NCBI RefSeq assembly: GCF_000720725.1
Contig: NZ_JOCQ01000112.1
Span: 1 to 26,299, forward strand
Source of the DNA: Streptomyces rimosus subsp. rimosus
GTDB lineage: Bacteria > Actinomycetota > Actinomycetes > Streptomycetales > Streptomycetaceae
Direction of reading: 5' to 3'
DNA: 26,299 nt
The notes under the pieces were generated by a model. The model ran no database searches. It had not been told where the DNA came from and saw only the letters and a list, made by a program, of their open reading frames with translations. Each line of letters opens with the position of its first letter. Position 1 is the stretch's first letter. This document shows positions 7,557 through 15,344 of the stretch, piece by piece. The position numbers and the translations under genes were made by a program.

Positions 7557-9257
7557 GTGCGCCATCGCGCCCAATTGACCATGAAGGACGTTTCCCTCGC
7601 CTACGGCGACCGCGCCGTGCTGGAACAGGTGTCACTGACCGTGCGCCCCGGCGGCAAGGCCGGAGTCATCGGTGACAACGGTTCCGGCAAGTCCACGCTG
7701 CTCCGGCTGCTGGCGGGGGCGGCGGAACCCGACACGGGCGAGATCACCGTGTCCTTTCCCGGCGGCGTCGGCCACCTCGGCCAGACCCCGGACCTCGACC
7801 CGCGCGGCACGGTCCAGGACGCCGTCGACGCCGCCCTCGCCGAACTGCGAGGCCTCGAAGCCCGGATACGGGCGGCGGAAGCCGTCCTGGCCACCGCCAC
7901 GCCGGACGAACTCGACGCGTACGGCGAGCTGCTGACCACGTACGAGGAGCGCGGCGGTTACCAGGCGGACGCCCGCGTGGACGCCGCGCTGCACGGCCTC
8001 GGCCTGGCACACCTCACCCGCGACCGGGTGCTCGGCTCGCTCTCCGGCGGCGAGCGGTCGCGGCTGTCGCTCGCCTGCGTCCTGGCCGCGGCCCCCGAAC
8101 TGCTCCTGCTGGACGAGCCGACCAACCACCTCGACCAGCAGGCCACCGCCTGGCTGGAGGCGCACCTGAAAGCCCACCGCGGCACGGTGGTCGTCGTCAC
8201 CCACGACCGGGAACTGCTCGAAGCGGTCACCTCCGACATCCTCGAAGCCGACCGCGACCTGCGCACCGTCACGCGGTACGGCGACGGCTGGCAGGGCTAC
8301 CGCACGGCGAAGGCCGCGGCCCGCCGCCGCTGGGCACAGGACCACGAGGAGTGGCGCGCGGAGGTCGCCCGGACCGCCGAGCTGGCCGCATCGGCCGGCC
8401 GGCGGCTGGCCGGCACCGGCCAGGACCCGCACGAAGGCTTCGGCAAACACCGGCGCTCCCACGAGGCGAAACTGTCCGGCCAGGTCAGAGCGGCCAGGCA
8501 GCGGCTGGCCCGGCTCCGGCGCCACCCGGTACCGCCGCCTCCCGTACCGCTCCGGTTCAGCGCGGAGCTGACCACGTACACGGACGGGGCCGGGCAGGGG
8601 GACGGAGCCGGGCGCACGGACGGGGCCGGGCACGCGGACGGGACGGCCGGCGGCCCCCGGCAGCCCCTCGCCGAACTGACCGGCATCACCGTCGGAGACC
8701 GCCTGCGCCTCGACGGGCTGACCGTTGCGCCGGGCGAGCGCCTGCTCGTGACCGGCCCGAACGGCGCGGGCAAGACGACGCTGCTCCGGGTGCTCGCCGG
8801 GGACCTGCGCCCCGACACGGGCACCGTGCGCCGCCCGGCCCGTACGGGCTACCTGGCGCAGGAGCTGTCCGCCGTACCGCCTCGGCGGTCCCTGCTGGCC
8901 GCCTTCGCCGCCGGGCTGCCCGGCCCGCCCGACGAGCACGCGCCCGCGCTGCTGTCCCTCGGCCTGTTCCGCGAGGACGACCTGGCGGTGCCGGTGACGG
9001 CCCTGTCGGTCGGCCAGCGGCGCCGGCTGGAGCTGGCGCGCCTGGTCACCCGCCCCGCCGACCTGCTCGTCCTGGACGAGCCGACCAACCACATCTCCCT
9101 CGGTCTCGTCGAGGAACTGGAAGAGGCGCTGGCGGCCTATTGCGGCGCGGTCGTCGTGGTCTCCCACGACCGTCGCTTCCGCCGCGGGTTCCGCGGGCGC
9201 ACGCTGGAGCTGGAAGGCGGCCGGGCGGTACGGGAAGGTGCCGCCGACAGCCGCTGA
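7557..9257 (+). CDS. ABC-F ribosomal protection-type ATPase (566 aa)
   Basis: Two ABC cassettes lie in one chain with no membrane segment, the mark of ABC-F proteins. Cassette 1 has Walker A GDNGSGKS (39-46), signature LSGGERSR and Walker B LLLLDEPTNHLD. Cassette 2 has Walker A GPNGAGKT (400-407), signature LSVGQRRR and LLVLDEPTNHIS, with Ser in place of the usual D-loop Asp. The charged linker between them (about residues 230-340) would reach the ribosomal P/E site. Known members displace macrolides, lincosamides or streptogramins, and Streptomyces examples (TlrC, SrmB, OleB, CarA) protect producers. GTG 7557 has AGGGA 6 bases upstream. An inserted GDGAG-type repeat precedes cassette 2. Drug spectrum is unknown. 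Confidence 0.9.
   Translation: MRHRAQLTMKDVSLAYGDRAVLEQVSLTVRPGGKAGVIGDNGSGKSTLLRLLAGAAEPDTGEITVSFPGGVGHLGQTPDLDPRGTVQDAVDAALAELRGLEARIRAAEAVLATATPDELDAYGELLTTYEERGGYQADARVDAALHGLGLAHLTRDRVLGSLSGGERSRLSLACVLAAAPELLLLDEPTNHLDQQATAWLEAHLKAHRGTVVVVTHDRELLEAVTSDILEADRDLRTVTRYGDGWQGYRTAKAAARRRWAQDHEEWRAEVARTAELAASAGRRLAGTGQDPHEGFGKHRRSHEAKLSGQVRAARQRLARLRRHPVPPPPVPLRFSAELTTYTDGAGQGDGAGRTDGAGHADGTAGGPRQPLAELTGITVGDRLRLDGLTVAPGERLLVTGPNGAGKTTLLRVLAGDLRPDTGTVRRPARTGYLAQELSAVPPRRSLLAAFAAGLPGPPDEHAPALLSLGLFREDDLAVPVTALSVGQRRRLELARLVTRPADLLVLDEPTNHISLGLVEELEEALAAYCGAVVVVSHDRRFRRGFRGRTLELEGGRAVREGAADSR
8580..8642 (+). repeat. 18-bp coding minisatellite in the ABC-F gene
   Basis: About three and a half tandem units of an 18-base motif (core GGACGGGGCCGGGC) encode TDGAGQ, GDGAGR, TDGAGH and ADGTAG, starting near residue 342. 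It lies between the interdomain linker and the second cassette, so it probably adds a flexible spacer of variable length. Confidence 0.75.
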
Positions 9258-9328
9258 GAGCCGCGCCCGGACACGGGCTCTCCACGGGGAAGGGCGCTCC
9301 GGGGTGCGCCCTTCGGCCCGAGGGCCGA
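9256..9328 (+). terminator. tandem hairpins after the ABC-F gene
   Basis: Three stems follow the stop: GAGAGCC (9256-9262) with GGCTCTC (9276-9282); AAGGGCGC (9290-9297) with GCGCCCTT (9306-9313); and TCGGCCC (9313-9319) with GGGCCGA (9322-9328). The middle one is an 8-bp perfect stem and the best terminator candidate. Confidence 0.6.
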
Positions 9329-9345
9329 CAGTGGAGGGGAAAGCC

Positions 9346-9414
9346 CGCCCGGAACCCGCTCGGAACCCGCCCGGAACCCGCGCGGAAACCCGCCCGGAAG
9401 CCCGCGAGGAAAGG
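9346..9414. repeat. 11-12 bp intergenic tandem repeat
   Basis: Five units of CGCCCGGAACC or close variants (9346-9402) and one degenerate sixth unit to 9414 lie in the 402-base gap between the ABC-F and baeRF genes. No gene in this gap is supported. Confidence 0.75.
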
Positions 9415-9506
9415 GTGAAGGGGCAACAGTCCCGTGGCGGCGTGGCATGACGGCATGGCGGACCGGGCACGCGTGCGGACGGGCCGGGCGGTGGCCCCGG
9501 GGCAAC

Positions 9507-9536
9507 TCGGACCACATCGGACCACATCGGACCACA
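9507..9536. repeat. three perfect 10-bp direct repeats upstream of the baeRF-like gene
   Basis: TCGGACCACA is repeated exactly three times, head to tail. The 10-bp period places each unit on the same helix face, as in arrays bound by activators or repressors. It lies about 125 bases upstream of the start codon of the next gene, and a TATACG hexamer follows at about 9551-9556. The regulatory role is inferred. Confidence 0.6.
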
Positions 9537-9659
9537 GGAAAACCGTCCGTATACGTTGAAACCGCCGAGAACAGGGCACCCGGAACACCGTCAGGACATC
9601 ACCGTCAAGGCTGTCACGACCGTCAGTCGGCGACCCGCGAACTCCGAGGAGGAAGCGCC

Positions 9660-10802
9660 ATGCACCTCTCGCTCCTTCAACCGATCATCGACCGGCCGGG
9701 CCCCTGGGCTTCCGTGTACGCCGAAATCCCGCACAGCACCGAGGACGCGGCCAAGCAGCGGGAACTCTCGGCGGACGCCGCGGCCAGACAGCTCGCGGAG
9801 CAGGGGGCGGACCGGGCCACGTGCGACGCGGTGCGCGCGTCCCTGGCGAACGCGCGGGCCGACGGGGAACCGGTCGACCTGCCCGGACGGGCGGTCTTCG
9901 CCACCGGCGGCGAGGTCGTCCTGGACGCGCCGCTCTCCGGCCGGCCCGCCCGCTCGTTCGCGAGCTGGTCGCCGCTGCCCCGGATCACTCCGTGGGCCGA
10001 GGCCGCCGCGGACGACGTCCGGTGCCTGGTCGTCTACGTGGACCGGGAGGGAGCCGACTTCGCGCTGCACAGCGACCAGGGCGCCCTGGACGCCGGTACG
10101 GTCGAGGGCCTGGACTGGCCGATCCACCGCACCGCCACGGCCGACTGGTCCGAACGGCACTTCCAGACCGCGGTCGAGAACACCTGGGAGCAGAACGCCG
10201 GTGAGATCGCCGACGCCGCCCAGCGGGTCTTCGAGAGCTGCGGCGCCCAGGTCATGCTCCTGGCCGGCGACCCGCGCGAACGCCGCTCGGTCCACGACAA
10301 GCTTCCGGAGCAGCTGCGTACGGTGGCCTTCGAGACCGACCACGGCGGCCGGGCGGCCGGCGCCGACAGCACCAAGCTGGACCGCGACATCGCCCATGTC
10401 CGTGCGGGCTTCGAGCACGACCACGTCACGGACGTGCTGAACCGGTTCCGGGCGGGCGCCGACGTCGGCGGCACCGATCCCGCGTACGCCGCGACCGGCG
10501 TACCGGCCCTCATCGAGGCGGCACGCGAACACCGCATCGAGACCCTGATCCTCGCCCCGGGCGGCGCCGACGCCGGCCGCGAGGTCTGGGTGGGTCCCGG
10601 CCCCGACCAGCTCGCGGTCCGGGGCACCGAACTCCAGTACCTGGGTGAGACGAACCCGTCCGCGGCGCGCGCGGACGACGCGCTGCTGCGTTCGGCCGCC
10701 GCCACCGGGGCCGAGGCCGTCGTCGTACGCGACCCGGCCGAAGCGCCCACGGGCGGCCTCGGAGCCATCCTCCGCTGGAGCACGCCCACCCAGCACGAGT
10801 AG
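9660..10802 (+). CDS. baeRF / Vms1-Ankzf1-like peptidyl-tRNA hydrolase family protein, Rv2629-like (380 aa)
   Basis: Sequence and length resemble the Rv2629-type proteins of actinobacteria, now grouped with bacterial and archaeal eRF1-like (baeRF) and Vms1/Ankzf1 domains. Supporting strings are the N-terminal LLQPIIDRPGPWASVYAE, SWSPLPRITPW, LVVYVDREGAD, LLAGDPRERRSVHDKLPE, and a C-terminal segment with ETLILAPGG and EAVVVRDPAEAPTGGLGAILRW. Eukaryotic Vms1 releases nascent chains from stalled 60S ribosomes; the bacterial role is not settled, though Rv2629 is linked to hypoxia and dormancy. ATG 9660 has GAGGAGGAA just upstream. An in-frame ATG 71 codons earlier would run through the 10-bp repeats and is rejected. 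A strong terminator follows. Confidence 0.8.
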   Translation: MHLSLLQPIIDRPGPWASVYAEIPHSTEDAAKQRELSADAAARQLAEQGADRATCDAVRASLANARADGEPVDLPGRAVFATGGEVVLDAPLSGRPARSFASWSPLPRITPWAEAAADDVRCLVVYVDREGADFALHSDQGALDAGTVEGLDWPIHRTATADWSERHFQTAVENTWEQNAGEIADAAQRVFESCGAQVMLLAGDPRERRSVHDKLPEQLRTVAFETDHGGRAAGADSTKLDRDIAHVRAGFEHDHVTDVLNRFRAGADVGGTDPAYAATGVPALIEAAREHRIETLILAPGGADAGREVWVGPGPDQLAVRGTELQYLGETNPSAARADDALLRSAAATGAEAVVVRDPAEAPTGGLGAILRWSTPTQHE

Positions 10803-10821
10803 GTGGGCCCCCGAACCGGAG

Positions 10822-10868
10822 ACCGGTGCGCCGGGCAGTTTCCCCTCACTGCCCGGGGCACCGGTTTT
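10822..10868 (+). terminator. intrinsic terminator after the baeRF-like gene
   Basis: ACCGGTGC and CCGGGCAGT (10822-10839) pair with ACTGCCCGG and GCACCGGT (10848-10865), interrupted by one G-G mismatch. The loop is 8 bases and TTTT follows at 10865-10868. This is a long, near-perfect stem. Confidence 0.85.
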
Positions 10869-11372
10869 CGTCATGCGCGGGAGGGCGCCGGAGGCGGCGA
10901 CGGCGGGAGCGCGTGACAGGTGGCGGTCCGCTCCTTCCGCCGGGGCCGGCCGTCGGGTCCAGGGCCGCCCCGGCAGACAGGGCCGAGCTGGTCGGGTGGA
11001 GCCATAGGGGCTGGGGTCACCTCGACCGGCTGGGACTCGGCCTGGGTGCAGACCGTCGCGTCAACTCGACCTTCCTTTCACTCATCCTCCTGTGGCCCAC
11101 GCTCGCAGGCTAGGAGCGGGCGCACCGGCCGGGCAGGGCGCACATTCCGCGCCCGGTCGCGGAAACCGGGCGCACACCGGGCGCCGCGGCGCGTCCGTCC
11201 CAGGAGGCGCGCGGCGCATCAGTAAAAGGACGGCCCCGGTGCCCGTACGGGTGGGGAACGGTGATCTGCGCCGTACAGGCGGGCGTTGCTTCTCCGGAAG
11301 ACGTCGAGGGCTCCGGATGTGCCAGGGGCCTGCGAGGCTGGGGGCCGAGTGTTGCCGACAGGGAGGTTCACC
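10869..11372. other. 504-base gap without a supported gene
   Basis: No frame here has a credible start, ribosome-binding site or protein-like composition. It does hold three copies of GGGCGCAC (11118-11125, 11136-11143, 11168-11175). GCGCCCGG (11149-11156) can pair with CCGGGCGC at 11166-11173 or at 11177-11184. It may be the regulatory region of the downstream amidohydrolase, or a decayed gene. Confidence 0.4.
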
Positions 11373-12548
11373 GTGGCCCGTACCGTCCCCGCGTCCGACG
11401 ACGTGCTCCGCGCCCGGCTCGACGCCGTCGCCGAGCGACTGCTGCACCTCGCCCGTGACCTGCACGCCCACCCGGAGACGGCGTTCGCCGAACACCACGC
11501 GGCGGACGCCCTCACCGCGCTGCTGGCGGACGCGGGCCTCGCGGTGGAGCGCGGGACGGCCGGGCTGCCGACCGCCTTCACCGCCACCGCGGGGCCGTCC
11601 GACGCGGACCTGACCGTGGGCCTGTGCCTGGAGTACGACGCGCTCCCGGACCTCGGCCACGCCTGCGGGCACCATCTGATCGCCGCCGCGGGCGCGGGCG
11701 CCGCCATCGCCCTGTCGGCGGTCGCCGACGACCTCGGCCTGCGGGTGAAGGCGCTGGGCACGCCCGCGGAGGAGAGCGGCGGCGGCAAGGTCCACCTGCT
11801 GCGCGCCGGAGCCTTCGACGACGTGTCGTTCGCGATGATGGTCCACCCCGGCCCGGCGGACGACTTCGGCGGTACGTCCCGGGCCGCGCGCGAGGTGCAC
11901 GCGGAGTACCGGGGCCGCGCGGCGCACGCGGCCGTCGCCCCGTACGACGGCCTGAACGCCGCCGACGCGTGCGTGGTCGCGCAGACCGCGCTGGCCCTGC
12001 TGCGCCAGCAACTCCCCGACGGCGTACGGATGCACGGCATCGTCACGCACGGCGGGGACCGCACCAACATCATTCCCGCGCGGGCCCGCATCAGCTGGCA
12101 GCTGCGCGCCGACACCCTGGACGCGCTGGAGGAGCTGTGGCCGCGCGTACGGGCCTGCTTCGAGGCGGGCGCGGTGGCCACCGGCTGCGAGCTGACGCTG
12201 ACCGAACCGGCCGCCCCCTACGCCGACCTGCGGCAGGACGCCTGGCTCGGTGACACCTACGCCCGGCACGTACGGGCGCTCGGCCGCACGCCCGAGCCCG
12301 CCGTCTCCATCGGTGCTTCCACCGACATGGGCAACGTCAGCCAGGTCCTGCCCGCCATCCACCCCACCATCGGCCTGGACTGCCCGGCCCGCCCGCACAC
12401 GGCCGAGTTCGCCGAGGCCGCCACCGGCGAGCGGGCCGACCGCGCCGTACTGGACGCCGCCCTCGCCCTGGCCCGCACCGCCGCCGACCTGGCCACCGAC
12501 CCGGCCCAGCGGGCCCGGATCACCAAGGCCCACCGGGAACGGGCGTGA
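11373..12548 (+). CDS. M20-family amidohydrolase / metallopeptidase (391 aa)
   Basis: The M20 fold is recognised from HAHPETAFAE near the N-terminus, the metal-site string YDALPDLGHACGHH, GTPAEESGGGK with the catalytic glutamates, and NIIPARARISWQLRADT from the lid-domain boundary. The overall pattern is closest to the AbgB/ACY1L2-like branch, which hydrolyses N-acyl amino acids or dipeptide-like amides in the cytoplasm; the substrate is unknown. GTG 11373 was chosen because GGGAGG lies 6 bases upstream. The open frame before it has no ribosome-binding site or family similarity. The gene converges on the small acidic protein, with only 18 bases between the stops. Confidence 0.88.
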   Translation: MARTVPASDDVLRARLDAVAERLLHLARDLHAHPETAFAEHHAADALTALLADAGLAVERGTAGLPTAFTATAGPSDADLTVGLCLEYDALPDLGHACGHHLIAAAGAGAAIALSAVADDLGLRVKALGTPAEESGGGKVHLLRAGAFDDVSFAMMVHPGPADDFGGTSRAAREVHAEYRGRAAHAAVAPYDGLNAADACVVAQTALALLRQQLPDGVRMHGIVTHGGDRTNIIPARARISWQLRADTLDALEELWPRVRACFEAGAVATGCELTLTEPAAPYADLRQDAWLGDTYARHVRALGRTPEPAVSIGASTDMGNVSQVLPAIHPTIGLDCPARPHTAEFAEAATGERADRAVLDAALALARTAADLATDPAQRARITKAHRERA

Positions 12549-12566
12549 AGCGCGCCGGGAACGCTC

Positions 12567-12767
12567 CTACCGGCCCTCGTCGGCGGGCTCGCCCCCGGGG
12601 TGACCCGCCGCTTCCTGCTGCTCCTCCAGGTTCGTGGAGAAGGTGTCCCCCTCCTTGCCGACCCGTTCGTCCTCGTCCGGTTCCTCCGTGACGTCCAGCT
12701 CGGCGTCCTCGAACTCCTTGACCAGTTCATCGGCGGCGGAGTCGGTGTGCTTGCGGTCGTTGCCCAT
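12567..12767 (-). CDS. small acidic protein of unknown function (66 aa)
   Basis: The 66 residues are strongly acidic and hydrophilic, with long Asp/Glu runs (EFEDAELDVTEEPDEDE) and no hydrophobic core, so the protein is probably disordered. ATG 12767 is preceded by GAGGAC. The coding strand holds a charge-biased protein, unlike the Arg/Pro-rich products of spurious high-GC frames, which supports a real gene. Proteins of this type are common in Streptomyces, but I know of no assigned function. It lies downstream of the catalase on the same strand, separated by a hairpin. Confidence 0.65.
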   Translation of the reverse strand: MGNDRKHTDSAADELVKEFEDAELDVTEEPDEDERVGKEGDTFSTNLEEQQEAAGHPGGEPADEGR

Positions 12768-12785
12768 GGGGCGGTCCTCTCTCGT

Positions 12786-12831
12786 GGGTCCGGAACGGGG
12801 CGGGCCGGGCCCGCAGCGTGTGTGCGGACCC
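12786..12831 (-). terminator. nested hairpin downstream of the catalase gene
   Basis: GGGTCCG (12786-12792) pairs with CGGACCC (12825-12831). Inside it, GCGGG (12800-12804) pairs with CCCGC (12810-12814). It lies 35 bases beyond the catalase stop, before the small acidic gene. Confidence 0.5.
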
Positions 12832-12865
12832 GACCCGTGGCCGGTGGCCTGTGCGGTTCCCGGGG

Positions 12866-14965
12866 TCAGCTGGGCAGCGCCGGGCGGTTCCAGTGCCGGT
12901 GGGCGGCCACCGCCTCGGTGAAGGCGGCGGTGAAGTCCTGGGCCGTCGTACCGGCCGACAGGCGGTCGGTGACGATGCCGGACTCGGTGACCGTCGAGTC
13001 GCCCTCGGCGGCCGTACGCAGCTCGCCCGGCAGCATGCCGGCCAGCTTGGCGACGCTCGCGCCCAGGGCACCGATCGGCTTGCCGTGACGGTAGGCGCTG
13101 CGGACGAAGCGCAGGGCCGCGTCGTCGGCCGCCGCGTTGCCGGAGTCCAGGCCGCCCGGGGGCAGCAGCACCGCGTCGTAGAGCACCGAGGCGACCGTGG
13201 GCAGCGCCCGGTCCACGGCCAGGGTGCTGCCGTCCTTGTCCTGGACGGTGCCGTCCTGAGGGGCGATCAGCTCCACGATCGCGCCGCCCTCGGCCAGCGC
13301 GTCGCGGACCGCGATCGTCTGCGCGGCGTCCACGCCGTCGGAGACCAGGACCGCGATCTGGCGGGTGCTGATCGAACCGTCCCCGCGGTTGTTCTCGAAG
13401 CTCAGCGCGGGGGAGGGGGTCGGCTGCGGCGTGTTCGGGCGCTCCTGCGGCGCGGGTACGCCGATGCCCTCGGCGACCGCGACGGCCAGCGCGTGGTCGA
13501 CGTACGACAGCTGCTCGACCGTACGGGCCCGGACCTCCTTCGCGCCCACCTTGCCCAGCTCGAAGCGGAAGGCGTCGACGATGTGCTTCTGCTCCCAGTC
13601 GGCCATGCTGTGCCAGAACATCGCCGTCTGGGTGTAGTGGTCGTCGAAGCTGGGGCTGCGGCGGCGGATCTTACGGCCGTCCACGCGCTCGGTGTAGTGC
13701 CGGAAGGCCGGGTCGTCCGGGTCGGCCAGCGCGGGGCAGCCGCCGCCGAGCGAGTTCGGGAAGTAGTTGGTGCCCCGGTGGATCTCGTCCTGGTGGAAGC
13801 CGTCGCGCTGGTTGTTGCGGACCGGGGCCACCGGCCGGTTCACCGGGATCTGCGCGAAGTTCGGGCCGCCCAGGCGCAGCAGCTGGGTGTCCAGGTAGGA
13901 GAAGTTGCGGGCCTGGAGCAGCGGGTCGTTGGTGAAGTCGATGCCCGGCACGACGTTCGCCGTGTGGAACGCGATCTGCTCGGTCTCGGCGAAGAAGTTG
14001 TCGGGGTTGCGGTTGAGCACCATCCGCCCGATCGGCTGCACCGGGACCTGCTCCTCCGGAATGATCTTGGTGGCGTCCAGCAGGTCGAAGTCGAAGTCGT
14101 GCTCCTCGGACTCCGGCACGAGCTGCACGCCCAGCTCCCACTCGGGGTACGCGCCGGCCTCGATGGTGTCCCACAGGTCCCGGCGGTTGAAGTCGGGGTC
14201 GCGGCCCTGGGCCTCCTGGGCCTCGTCCCACACCAGGGAGTGCACGCCCAGCTTCGGCTTCCAGTGGAATTTCACGAAGGTGCCTTGACCCCGCGCGTTG
14301 ACGAACCGGAAGGTGTGCACGCCGAAGCCCTGCATCATCCGGTAGCTGCGCGGGATGGCCCGGTCGGACATCAGCCACATGATCGTGTGCAGTGTCTCGG
14401 GCTGGAGCGAGACGAAATCCCACAGCGTGTCGTGCGCGGAGGCACCCGTCGGGATGTCGTTGTGCGGCTCCGGTTTCACCGCGTGCACGAAGTCGGGGAA
14501 CTTGATGCCGTCCTGGATGAAGAAGACCGGGAAATTGTTCCCCACCAGGTCGTAATTGCCCTCGGAGGTGTAGAATTTCGTGGCGAATCCGCGCACGTCA
14601 CGCACCGTGTCCGCGGAGCCGCGCGGCCCCTGCACGGTGGAGAACCGGACGAACACCGGCGTCTTCACGGACGGGTCCTGCAGAAACGCCGCCCGGGTGA
14701 ATTCCGCACACGACTCGTACGGCTGGAAGTAACCGTACGCACCCGCCCCGCGCGCATGCACCACACGTTCCGGAATCCGCTCGTGGTCGAAGCGGGTGAT
14801 CTTCTCCCGGAAGTGGAAATCCTCCATCAGGGTCGGGCCGCGCTCACCGGCCTGGAGGGAATCGTCGGTGTGGTCGACCGGCACGCCCTGGTCGGTCGTC
14901 ATCGGCCCGGCGGCCGGGTCTTCGGCGCGGAAGCGGTCACGCTGTTCTTGCTTCGGGTCGGCCAT
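12866..14965 (-). CDS. katE: monofunctional large-subunit catalase, HPII/KatE type (699 aa)
   Basis: The heme catalase core covers about residues 1-500. Catalytic H70 lies in RVVHARGAGAYGYF and N143 in DLVGNNFPVFF, 73 residues apart as in known catalases. The heme-ligand tyrosine lies in RNFSYLDTQ near residue 353. From about residue 545, a flavodoxin/DJ-1-like domain (RQIAVLVSDGVDAAQT, YDAVLLPPGG) marks the large-subunit clade to which E. coli HPII belongs; Streptomyces CatB, as I recall, is similar. It disproportionates hydrogen peroxide. ATG 14965 has AAGGAG upstream; the long open frame before it is spurious. The neighbouring sigma-factor gene is divergent, and a SigB-type promoter candidate lies upstream. 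Confidence 0.95.
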   Translation of the reverse strand: MADPKQEQRDRFRAEDPAAGPMTTDQGVPVDHTDDSLQAGERGPTLMEDFHFREKITRFDHERIPERVVHARGAGAYGYFQPYESCAEFTRAAFLQDPSVKTPVFVRFSTVQGPRGSADTVRDVRGFATKFYTSEGNYDLVGNNFPVFFIQDGIKFPDFVHAVKPEPHNDIPTGASAHDTLWDFVSLQPETLHTIMWLMSDRAIPRSYRMMQGFGVHTFRFVNARGQGTFVKFHWKPKLGVHSLVWDEAQEAQGRDPDFNRRDLWDTIEAGAYPEWELGVQLVPESEEHDFDFDLLDATKIIPEEQVPVQPIGRMVLNRNPDNFFAETEQIAFHTANVVPGIDFTNDPLLQARNFSYLDTQLLRLGGPNFAQIPVNRPVAPVRNNQRDGFHQDEIHRGTNYFPNSLGGGCPALADPDDPAFRHYTERVDGRKIRRRSPSFDDHYTQTAMFWHSMADWEQKHIVDAFRFELGKVGAKEVRARTVEQLSYVDHALAVAVAEGIGVPAPQERPNTPQPTPSPALSFENNRGDGSISTRQIAVLVSDGVDAAQTIAVRDALAEGGAIVELIAPQDGTVQDKDGSTLAVDRALPTVASVLYDAVLLPPGGLDSGNAAADDAALRFVRSAYRHGKPIGALGASVAKLAGMLPGELRTAAEGDSTVTESGIVTDRLSAGTTAQDFTAAFTEAVAAHRHWNRPALPS

Positions 14966-15099
14966 CGGATTCCTGCTCCTTGTCTGCCCCTGTGCGGGTG
15001 CCCTCTGCGAAAGCCCTGTACGGAAACGTGCGGACGCCCGCACGACGATTTCGCGCACGCCGCGTCCCGCATCGCCGCGACGGCGCTCCGCCGGGCTGG

Positions 15100-15125
15100 G
15101 TAACCGGCCGGCGGGTTGCCCAAAC
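15100..15125 (-). promoter_or_regulatory. candidate SigB-type promoter of the catalase
   Basis: On the minus strand GTTT (15125-15122) is followed by a 16-base spacer and GGTTAC (15105-15100). This compares with the Streptomyces SigB-type consensus GTTT-N14-17-GGGTAT, four of six at the -10. It would give a leader of about 130 bases. Streptomyces coelicolor catB is known to depend on SigB, which makes the match more credible but does not prove it. Confidence 0.35.
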
Positions 15126-15344
15126 ATGCTTTTCGCGCCGGTCGGTGAACGGGTTGCGGCGAGGCGTGACGTCTCCGGGGGCGGGGTGGCCCGAATCGTC
15201 CTATGCTCGTGATGCAGACGATGGGCGTGTGCCGAATGCCTGGTCAGGCCGGGCGTCGGGGGAGCTGTGTGCTGTCCGCTCGGTGTGCTTCCGCCGTCTC
15301 GGTGACGACGCCCAGACCCCGCGTCCGTTGGGAGAGTGGATCCC
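15126..15344. promoter_or_regulatory. divergent control region of catalase and sigma-factor genes
   Basis: On the plus strand TATGCT (15202-15207) is a possible -10 for the sigma gene, without a clear -35. GCCTG-GT-CAGGC (15238-15249) is a compact inverted repeat downstream of it. No coding sequence is supported between 14966 and 15344. Confidence 0.35.

Noticed and set aside
9346..9536. Repeats between 9346 and 9536 as a CRISPR array
   Set aside because: Units are 10-12 bp in direct tandem without unique spacers, and no cas genes are nearby.
12818..15103. 761-codon open frame antisense to the catalase
   Set aside because: Its product is Val/Arg/Gly/His-rich and lacks family motifs. It mirrors the catalase codon by codon, as expected in very GC-rich DNA.
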